11,218 nucleotides of DNA from Coriobacteriia bacterium (lineage in GTDB: Bacteria > Actinomycetota > Coriobacteriia > Coriobacteriales > QAMH01), in contig CAAEKX010000380.1 in NCBI GenBank assembly GCA_900756605.1, forward strand, positions 1-11,218. Reading direction: 5' to 3'. Below, piece by piece: positions 6,389 to 11,218 of this stretch (positions are counted from its first letter, which is position 1; the number at the start of each line of letters is the position of its first letter). A program made the translations under genes and the position numbers. Below the pieces are notes generated by a model. It was not told the origin of the DNA, searched no databases, and worked only from the letters and a program-made list of their open reading frames with translations.

Positions 6389-6416
6389 TCCATCTCGCAT
6401 TTGTAGTTTTACCCGC

Positions 6417-6545
6417 TACCAAAGACAGCCGGTGTCCCATCCGGGGCTTAAGGGAAGGCAAGCCTTCCGCCCGCCGAGGTGGTCGAACATGAATGATGCT
6501 TTAGGCATGCACTCTCGTCGGCCTCCGCTGTCACGCAGCGGGGGT
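6417..6545 (+). promoter_or_regulatory. Ribosomal protein L10 leader (autoregulatory RNA) with following hairpin
   Basis: The transcript ahead of rplJ carries ACCAAAGACAGCCGG (6418-6432) and CCGCCGAGGTGGT (6471-6483), which resemble the conserved halves of the L10-leader family. ACCA/TGGT forms the base pairing. Between them is a perfect hairpin GGAAGGC/GCCTTCC (6453-6459, 6462-6468). In this family L10 with bound L7/L12 binds the leader and lowers expression of rplJL. Downstream, a 10-base-pair stem (6521-6530 with 6536-6545, loop TCACG) sits shortly before the rplJ ribosome site and could act as attenuator or as part of the switch; it lacks a real T-run. Recognition is from memory of the motif. 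Confidence 0.7.
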
Positions 6546-6569
6546 CGATTTGTATGAAGGGAGGTGCGC

Positions 6570-7088
6570 ATGCCTACACAGCAAAAAGTCGAGCAAGTTG
6601 AGAAGCTCACCGAGCTTTTCAAGAACAGCGAGGGTTGCTGGTTCGTCGATGCTCGTGGCCTTACCGTCAAGGAGTCCCAGGAGCTTCGTCGCAACATTCG
6701 CGAGGGTGCCGGACAGATGCACGTCTTCAAGAACAACCTCGCCGCCATCGCGCTCAAGAACCTCGACCTTCCCGAAATCCCCGAGATTCTGGCTGGCCCC
6801 ACGGCCTTCGTGTTCTGCGATGGTGACGTGGCCGCTCCGGCCAAGGCCCTTAAGGACTTCGCCAAGGATCATGAGGCTCTGGAGATCAAGGGTGGCATCG
6901 TCGACGGCAAGGTCTACTCCGTCGAGGAGGCGCTCAAGGTCGCCGATCTGCCCAGCAAGGAGCAGCTCGTTGCCATGCTTCTGTCCACCATGCTCGCACC
7001 GGTCACGGGTCTCGCCCGTGTCTGCGCGGCGCCGGCGGAAGGCTTGGCTCGCACGATTCAGGCTATCGCAGACCAGAAGGCTGCATAG
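6570..7088 (+). CDS. rplJ: 50S ribosomal protein L10
   Basis: L10 anchors the L7/L12 dimers to the ribosomal stalk and represses its own operon through the leader RNA. The 172-residue product begins MPTQQKVEQVEKLTELFKNS. It contains the family pattern FVDARGLTVKESQELRRNIR followed by MHVFKNNLAAIAL, GPTAFVFCDGDV and a C-terminal helical segment for L12 binding (about residues 130-172). ATG 6570 lies 5 bases after GGAGG (6560-6564); an in-frame GTG at 6564 overlaps that site and is unlikely to be used. Length matches the family. It pairs with rplL after a 63-base gap and has its own leader and promoter, separate from rplK-rplA. Confidence 0.97.
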   Translation: MPTQQKVEQVEKLTELFKNSEGCWFVDARGLTVKESQELRRNIREGAGQMHVFKNNLAAIALKNLDLPEIPEILAGPTAFVFCDGDVAAPAKALKDFAKDHEALEIKGGIVDGKVYSVEEALKVADLPSKEQLVAMLLSTMLAPVTGLARVCAAPAEGLARTIQAIADQKAA

Positions 7089-7120
7089 CGCCACGTTTGT
7101 TATGTATATGCAAGGTGGCG
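7089..7120 (+). promoter_or_regulatory. Hairpin in the rplJ-rplL gap
   Basis: CGCCAC (7089-7094) directly after the rplJ stop codon pairs perfectly with GTGGCG (7115-7120) around a 20-base AT-rich loop. It may help set the higher L7/L12 output relative to L10 by processing or by shaping initiation; this is inference. The rplL ribosome site is AAAGG at 7139-7143. Confidence 0.35.
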
Positions 7121-7151
7121 TGATTGCCGCCGCAACTGAAAGGTTTTAGTT

Positions 7152-7532
7152 ATGACTAAGGAAGAAATTCTCGAAGGTATCAAGGGCCTGACCGCTCTCG
7201 AGCTCTCTGAGCTCGTCCATGATCTGGAGGAGGCCTTTGGCGTCTCCGCTGCCGCTCCCGTTGCTGTTGCCGCTGTTGGTGGCGCTGCTGCCGGTGGCGA
7301 CGCTGATGCTGCCGAGGAGAAGAGCGACTTCGACGTCGTGCTCGAGTCCTTCGGCGACAACAAGATCGCTGTCATCAAGGTTGTCCGCGAGGTCACCGAT
7401 CAGGGCCTCAAGGAGGCCAAGGCTCTCGTCGAGAGCGCTCCTGCCACCATCAAGGAGGGCGTGAAGAAGGACGAGGCCGAGGAGATGAAGGAGAAGTTTG
7501 AGGCTGCTGGCGCCGTCGTCACCCTCAAGTAA
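7152..7532 (+). CDS. rplL: 50S ribosomal protein L7/L12
   Basis: The multi-copy acidic stalk protein that recruits translation factor GTPases. It has 126 residues in three parts: an N-terminal dimerisation helix pair (1-31, MTKEEILEGIKGLTALELSE), an Ala/Gly-rich flexible hinge (32-57) and a globular C-terminal domain (58-126). The latter contains KIAVIKVVREVTDQGLKEAK followed by ALVESAPATIKEG and ends GAVVTLK. This arrangement is diagnostic. It is last in the rplJ-rplL operon, followed by a terminator 40 bases after the stop. Codon use is strongly biased to C/G-ending codons, as expected for a highly expressed gene. Confidence 0.98.
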   Translation: MTKEEILEGIKGLTALELSELVHDLEEAFGVSAAAPVAVAAVGGAAAGGDADAAEEKSDFDVVLESFGDNKIAVIKVVREVTDQGLKEAKALVESAPATIKEGVKKDEAEEMKEKFEAAGAVVTLK

Positions 7533-7571
7533 CTTCTGTTCTCCACCGCTCTTCGGAGCACGAGATTATCG

Positions 7572-7603
7572 AAGGAGGCGTCCATGTGGCGCCTCCTTTG
7601 TTT
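7572..7603 (+). terminator. Intrinsic terminator of rplJ-rplL
   Basis: A perfect 9-base-pair stem AAGGAGGCG/CGCCTCCTT (7572-7580 with 7590-7598), extended by a T-G and a C-G pair at the tip, followed by TGTTT. It isolates the ribosomal operon from the polyphosphate kinase gene. Confidence 0.85.
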
Positions 7604-7624
7604 CTGCGTGGTTTGCCTACGCCC

Positions 7625-7798
7625 TTTTTTCGATTATGTGTACCTCTAGAAAACGGGATGTACGTTTTTTTCGATTATGTGAAGCATTGCGGTTATCCGG
7701 TCTCACAGAATCGAAGATTCCTTCCATCTGCGCCGCCCCAACCTCACAAAATCGAAAAATATTTACAGCTCTACTTTTTCGTTCACACAAAATCGAAA
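7625..7798. repeat. Array of five CACANAATCGAA motifs at 41-base spacing, in two opposed groups
   Basis: Two copies on the minus strand (TTTTTTCGATTATGTG, core 7631-7640 and 7672-7681) are exactly 41 bases apart. Three copies on the plus strand (CACAGAATCGAA 7704, CACAAAATCGAA 7745, CACAAAATCGAA 7786) are also exactly 41 bases apart. The groups are inverted about a 22-base centre (7682-7703). Beyond the core, several units share weaker similarity (an A-run, then an ACGTRCA-like stretch, then a T-run with C), so the units are diverged 41-base repeats. The region is AT-richer than its surroundings and carries no believable gene. Confidence 0.85.
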
Positions 7799-7847
7799 GA
7801 AACGTGCAAGTCGCTCTTTTCAAATCGTCATAACCCGCAAAATAAGG

Positions 7848-7868
7848 CCACGTATTCCTCATGCGTGG
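7848..7868. promoter_or_regulatory. Inverted repeat before the polyphosphate kinase 2 gene
   Basis: CCACGTAT...ATGCGTGG (7848-7855 with 7861-7868, one T-G pair, 5-base centre) lies just before a TATATG (7874-7879) that may be the -10 box. It could be an operator covering the -35 region. The promoter itself is weakly defined. Confidence 0.35.
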
Positions 7869-7907
7869 TACTCTATATGCATCTATGCCACTGACGGGGG
7901 AGTGAAC

Positions 7908-9491
7908 ATGCTCGAGAAGGCCGATCTCAAGAAACGCATCGACAAGGAAGAGTACGAGCAGCGCAAGAACGAGCTCACCGAGAAGCTCGTGCGTTTGCAG
8001 CAGCAGTGCATCCGCGAGAAGTTTCCCGTTGTCGTATGCGTGGATGGCTGGAGCGCATCGGGTAAGGGCACGAGCATTTCCAAGCTGGTGAAGGATCTCG
8101 ACGCTCGCGCCTTCACCGTGTATTCGATGAACGACCCCACGGAAGACGAGTGCCGCTATCCGCTCATGAAGCGTTTCTGGGAGCGCATCGGCCAGTACGG
8201 TACCATGACCTTTTTCGACAAGAGCTGGTATTCCGAGATCATCAAGAACCTTTCGGGCATGATCAGCGGCGACAAGGGCTCCGCCCATCTGCCGCAGCCC
8301 AAGATTCGCGACCATGTCGATTACATCGTAAAGTCGCGCAATGGCCAGACGGGCCTGTTTGCTGAGTCCACCCAGATTCTCGAGGGGCAGCTCGTCGCCG
8401 ATGGCTACCTCATCATCAAGCTGTTCTTCCACATCAGCAAAAAGGAGCAGACCAAACGCATCGAGGCACTCGAGGCGGATAAGAACACTGCCTGGCGCGT
8501 CAACGACGAGGATCTCTACCAGAACAAGAACTACGACAAGATCTATCCCATCATCGACAAACTGCTCGAGCTCACCGACTCCGCCGATGCCCCCTGGCAC
8601 ATCATCGCCGCCGAGAATCGTCGCGTGCGTCGCATCGAGTTCCTCGAGACGCTCGTCACCGAAATCGAGGAGGGCCTCGCACGTCACGTCAAGATGAAGG
8701 AGAATCCCGTCATCATTCCCGATGACTTTCCGCTTCCGCGCACGCGCCATGATCTCGTGAAGGTGCAGTCAGTCGAGGAGATTCGCCATGATCTCACGAT
8801 TGATCCCGAGGAGTACCGTAGCGAGCTCAAGAAGGAACAGGAGCGTCTCGCCACCTTGCAGCTCGAGATGTACCGCAGGCAAATCCCTATGATGCTCGTG
8901 TTCGAGGGTTGGGATGCGGCCGGCAAAGGCGGCGCCATCAAACGCATCGCCTCTGCCCTCGATGCCCGCGATTATCGTGTCGTTCCCTCCGGTGCACCCA
9001 CCAAGCCCGAAAAGGAGCATCCCTTCCTGTGGCGTTACTGGATCAATTTGCCCAAGAGCGGGCATACCGCAATCTACGACCGCTCCTGGTACGGCCGCGT
9101 CATGGTCGAGCGTGTGGAGGGGTTCTGCACCGATTCCGATTGGCGCCGCGCCTTCGAGGAAATCAACGATTTCGAGTGGGAGATGTTCCGCACGGGCACG
9201 CTGCTCATGAAGTTCTGGGTTGACGTGAGCCAGGACGAGCAGCTCGCGCGTTTTGAGGCGCGCAAGAACGACCCGGACAAGGCTTGGAAGCTCACGGACG
9301 AGGACTGGCGCAATCGCGAGAAGTATCCGCAGTACTGCGTGGCTATCAACGACATGCTGCGCATGACCTCGACGTACTTCGCCCCCTGGAACATCATCGA
9401 GTCCGATGACAAGAAGTACGCGCGCATCAAGACAATCAAGGCCATCAACGCCGCAATCGAGGAGCGCCTGAAGCAGGACAAGAAGAGCTAG
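7908..9491 (+). CDS. pap: Polyphosphate:AMP phosphotransferase, double-domain PPK2 family
   Basis: A 527-residue protein made of two PPK2 (polyphosphate kinase 2) domains in tandem. Such class II PPK2 proteins transfer phosphate from polyphosphate to AMP, giving ADP, in the cytoplasm. Domain 1 (about 1-250) has P-loop GWSASGKG (47-54) and Walker B-like FDKSWYSE (103-110). Domain 2 (about 300-527) has P-loop GWDAAGKGG (334-342), the lid-like segment SGAPTKPEKEHPFLWRYW (361-378) and YDRSWYGRV (390-398). Domain 2 fits the active consensus better; domain 1 is more diverged (SAS in place of DAA) and lacks the GAPT lid motif, as in known two-domain members whose N-terminal half is thought inactive. 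Start ATG 7908 follows GGGGGAG; an in-frame GTG at 7902 overlaps that site. It is coupled to the next gene. Confidence 0.92.
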   Translation: MLEKADLKKRIDKEEYEQRKNELTEKLVRLQQQCIREKFPVVVCVDGWSASGKGTSISKLVKDLDARAFTVYSMNDPTEDECRYPLMKRFWERIGQYGTMTFFDKSWYSEIIKNLSGMISGDKGSAHLPQPKIRDHVDYIVKSRNGQTGLFAESTQILEGQLVADGYLIIKLFFHISKKEQTKRIEALEADKNTAWRVNDEDLYQNKNYDKIYPIIDKLLELTDSADAPWHIIAAENRRVRRIEFLETLVTEIEEGLARHVKMKENPVIIPDDFPLPRTRHDLVKVQSVEEIRHDLTIDPEEYRSELKKEQERLATLQLEMYRRQIPMMLVFEGWDAAGKGGAIKRIASALDARDYRVVPSGAPTKPEKEHPFLWRYWINLPKSGHTAIYDRSWYGRVMVERVEGFCTDSDWRRAFEEINDFEWEMFRTGTLLMKFWVDVSQDEQLARFEARKNDPDKAWKLTDEDWRNREKYPQYCVAINDMLRMTSTYFAPWNIIESDDKKYARIKTIKAINAAIEERLKQDKKS

Positions 9492-9494
9492 CCC

Positions 9495-9956
9495 ATGTCT
9501 CTAGTGGGAATCATCTCGGATACGCACGGACGCATCAGCGATGAGGTGCTCGAAGCGCTCGCCGGCGTCGACTTCATCATCCATGCAGGCGATATCGGCT
9601 CTTTGGATGTCCTCATGGAGCTCGAGGCGATAGCGCCTACCATCGCCGTGTTGGGTAACAACGACTATAACGTCGACTATGGTCCCGGAGTGAATGAAAG
9701 CGCGACGCAGGTCATCGATGGTGTGAGACTGTTCGTATCGCATTATCCCAAGGATGCCGAGCGTGCAGCCGCGAGCGGAGAGTATGCCCTGGCGATTCAC
9801 GGCCATACGCACGTGCCGCGTGATGAGATGCGGGACGGTTGCCGCATCATCAATCCCGGCGGTGCCTTCCGGCCGCGCTGTGGTTCCAAACGCAGTCTCG
9901 CACTTGTTGAGCTCGAGGACGGCAGGGTCGGCTCTGTGCAGAGCGTGACGGTGTAG
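9495..9956 (+). CDS. YfcE/MJ0936-type metallophosphoesterase
   Basis: A 153-residue single-domain calcineurin-like phosphoesterase. The metal-binding motifs are all present: SDTHG with D9 and H11, GD at 32-33, GNND at 54-57, a lone H83 in SHYP, and GHTH at 103-106. Small members of this family are metal-dependent phosphodiesterases of the cytoplasm; natural substrates are mostly unknown. Its ATG is 3 bases after the stop of the polyphosphate:AMP phosphotransferase gene with only a weak AAGAAGAG upstream, so it is probably translated by coupling. This suggests a linked role in nucleotide or phosphate metabolism, but that is inference. Length is slightly under the usual 155-185. No terminator is evident after it. 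Confidence 0.9.
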   Translation: MSLVGIISDTHGRISDEVLEALAGVDFIIHAGDIGSLDVLMELEAIAPTIAVLGNNDYNVDYGPGVNESATQVIDGVRLFVSHYPKDAERAAASGEYALAIHGHTHVPRDEMRDGCRIINPGGAFRPRCGSKRSLALVELEDGRVGSVQSVTV

Positions 9957-10271
9957 TGCCTGTCGCGAAACGAGCTCCTGTGCTCGCAAGCTCGCCCAGG
10001 AAGCCACAATACAGGGCATATCAACGCAGGGCATATCAACGTGCATCTGCCAAGAAATGCGTTCCTGTGACCGTGGGCTCGACCATGACGTCACATTACG
10101 GGACATATTCGCCAAGAAGTGTGCTTCCATGGTCATGAGTCCGACCATAGTGCCACAGTATTGGGCGCAGCAGCACATACCTGCCAAGAAATGTGCCCTC
10201 ATGACCATCTGTAAAACCACGGGGCCACATTCTGAGACACTCGCTCCCTTTTCCTATTGCCAAGAAAGATG
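9957..10271. repeat. Tandem array of diverged stem-loop repeats before rpoB
   Basis: Four to five units of about 62-90 bases. Each unit starts with a box like GCCAAGAAATGTG (10049, 10111, 10183, 10259; a degenerate start near 9957). It continues through an imperfect inverted repeat and ends with CACA-N-T and a spacer often containing GGGNCATAT. Inverted repeats seen are TGTGAC/GTCACA (10066-10071, 10090-10095) with inner CGTGG/CCATG, ATGGTC/GACCAT (10130-10135, 10143-10148), and ATGTG/CACAT (10191-10195, 10226-10230). The first unit aligns with the second through TCCTGTG, GCTCG, CCA and CACA. No gene fits this stretch. Confidence 0.75.
10012..10041 (+). repeat. Perfect tandem duplication of 15 bases
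   Basis: CAGGGCATATCAACG occurs twice in direct succession (10012-10026, 10027-10041) inside the spacer of the first repeat unit. It looks like a recent slippage event in an evolving array. Confidence 0.95.
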
Positions 10272-10409
10272 AAATGCGCATTGGGCCTGACTGACATCAA
10301 AATAAACTAAGTTTGAGATAATAAATCACCTAAAACATACCGTTTGCCGATAAATCTAGCGCGTTTACGATTATATTTGCAGTGAAACGACCGCTCATCC
10401 AAAAACTTC
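10272..10409. other. AT-rich stretch upstream of the rpoB promoter
   Basis: About 110 bases (from about 10295) are clearly richer in A and T than the rest of the window and contain no gene. They may act as an upstream promoter element or as a protein-binding region for rpoB; several -10-like words are present (for example GATAAT after TTGA near 10315) but none has a convincing partner. Confidence 0.4.
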
Positions 10410-10438
10410 TTGACCCCTTATACGCGCGCGCATATCCT
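10410..10438 (+). promoter_or_regulatory. rpoB promoter
   Basis: TTGACC (10410-10415), a spacer of exactly 17 bases, then TATCCT (10433-10438), 56 bases before the rpoB start codon. This is the best sigma-70-type match in the window, and it means rpoB is transcribed apart from rplJ-rplL. Confidence 0.7.
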
Positions 10439-10494
10439 CTCGCTCGTGTATCACCCGTTTCATAGCTTTATCGGACAACTATAAGGAGGATATA

Positions 10495-11218
10495 GTGCCG
10501 ACTACCGTAACGTCCCAGGCCAACGTGTATCGCGATCGCCTCAGCTTCGCGAAGCTCCCGGAGGTCATGGACATCCCCAACCTGATCTCCATTCAGGTCG
10601 ATTCGTTCAACAACCTGATGACCGAGGGCCTCGACGAGACCTTCGCGAGCATGTCTCCCATCGAGAACAGCGCGAAGACCCTCTGCGTCGAGTTCGGCGC
10701 CCACGAGTTTGGCGACCCCAAGCATTCCGTCGAGGAGTGCAAGAAGCGCGATATCTCGTACCAGGCCCCGCTCTTCGTCGACATCCGCTTCATCAACAAG
10801 GAGACCGGCGAGATGCAGGAGTCCAACGTCTTCATGGGCGATTTTCCGCTCATGACGAACCGCGGCACCTTCATCATCAACGGTACCGAGCGCGTCGTCG
10901 TCTCCCAGCTCGTTCGTTCCCCCGGCGTGTACTTCTCCGCCGAGCGTGACAAGACGAGCGATCGCACCATATACAATGCGAAGGTCATCCCCACGCGCGG
11001 CGCATGGCTCGAGTTCGAGACCGACAAGCGCGACGTGCTTTCCATCCGCATCGATCGCAAGCGCAAGCAGCCCGCGACGCTTCTTCTGCGTGCGCTCGGC
11101 ATCGCCGAGACCCGCGACGAGATCATCGACCTGCTTGGCGATAGCGAGATGGTCGAGCGTACGCTCGAGAAGGACCCGTCATCCTCGCGCGAGGAAGCTC
11201 TCATCGAGCTCTATCGTC
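10495..11218 (+). CDS. rpoB: DNA-directed RNA polymerase subunit beta, 5' part
   Basis: The frame runs open to the window edge and gives 241 residues of a protein normally about 1150-1200 long. It begins with GTG (10495) 5 bases after GGAGG (10485-10489). The N-terminal region reads YRDRLSFAKLPEVMDIPNLI, then IQVDSFNNLM. The beta-subunit hallmark follows as FMGDFPLMTNRGTFIINGTE, then RVVVSQLVRSPGVYFSAERD, which is the start of the protrusion/lobe region, and then the RGAWLEFE segment. The rifampicin pocket lies beyond the window. Identity is certain; no anomaly is visible. Confidence 0.98.
   Translation, partial: MPTTVTSQANVYRDRLSFAKLPEVMDIPNLISIQVDSFNNLMTEGLDETFASMSPIENSAKTLCVEFGAHEFGDPKHSVEECKKRDISYQAPLFVDIRFINKETGEMQESNVFMGDFPLMTNRGTFIINGTERVVVSQLVRSPGVYFSAERDKTSDRTIYNAKVIPTRGAWLEFETDKRDVLSIRIDRKRKQPATLLLRALGIAETRDEIIDLLGDSEMVERTLEKDPSSSREEALIELYR

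Noticed and set aside
7625..7798. CRISPR array
   Set aside because: The repeated core is only about 12-16 bases, orientation flips midway, the intervening parts share similarity and no cas genes are present.
7586..7894. 102-residue plus-strand open frame between rplL and the polyphosphate kinase gene
   Set aside because: It begins within the rplL terminator and is laid over the 41-base motif array; the peptide reflects the repeats, not a protein.
7617..8750. 377-residue open frame on the minus strand opposite the first half of the polyphosphate:AMP phosphotransferase gene
   Set aside because: It is a shadow of the GC-rich coding strand and runs into the repeat array; composition and lack of motifs argue against a gene.
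9501..10220. 239-residue minus-strand frame covering the phosphoesterase gene and repeat array
   Set aside because: Antisense to a gene with all metal-binding motifs intact; the repetitive peptide (such as VDMPCVDMPC) simply mirrors the DNA repeats.
9957..10271. Integron attC array or CRISPR array
   Set aside because: No attC core (GTTRRRY), no integrase or cassette genes, and no identical repeats with unique spacers.

Overview
This window is a stretch of the conserved translation and transcription gene cluster of a moderately GC-rich bacterium. The order is tuf (3' part), rpmG, tRNA-Trp, secE, nusG, rplK, rplA, then rplJ, rplL, and rpoB (5' part). The GC-rich, C/G-ending codon use and the accessory genes (an OFA-type major facilitator next to a LysR regulator, a double-domain PPK2 polyphosphate:AMP phosphotransferase) suggest an actinomycete relative, most likely Coriobacteriia/Eggerthellaceae. 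This placement is an inference from gene content; no 16S is present.

Layout. Bases 2-2734 hold tuf, rpmG, tRNA-Trp, a terminator, secE, nusG (8-base overlap with secE) and rplK. A 340-base gene-free spacer (2735-3074) carries a long palindromic element and several competing hairpins ahead of rplA. A second copy of the palindromic element follows rplA, then a strong bidirectional terminator. The usual L11-L1-L10-L12 order is then broken by a divergent pair: a LysR regulator (minus strand) and a 12-helix OFA-type transporter (plus strand). The rplJ-rplL operon follows, with its own candidate promoter, an L10-leader-like autoregulatory RNA and a terminator. A second interruption, between rplL and rpoB, holds a five-site array of a 12-base motif at exact 41-base spacing, the polyphosphate kinase 2 gene, a tightly coupled YfcE/MJ0936-like metallophosphatase gene, a tandem array of diverged stem-loop repeats, an AT-rich stretch and a good rpoB promoter.

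Function. The core genes supply EF-Tu, ribosomal proteins L33, L11, L1, L10 and L7/L12, the SecE translocon subunit, NusG and the RNA polymerase beta subunit. The interrupting genes are metabolic: a putative organic-anion transporter with its regulator, and an AMP/polyphosphate enzyme with a small phosphatase.

I found no complete novel defence or mobile system. The most unusual material is non-coding: (1) the duplicated palindromic element flanking rplA, whose two copies show paired base changes that keep the stem; (2) the 41-base-phased, head-opposed motif array before the polyphosphate kinase gene; (3) the stem-loop repeat array before rpoB.
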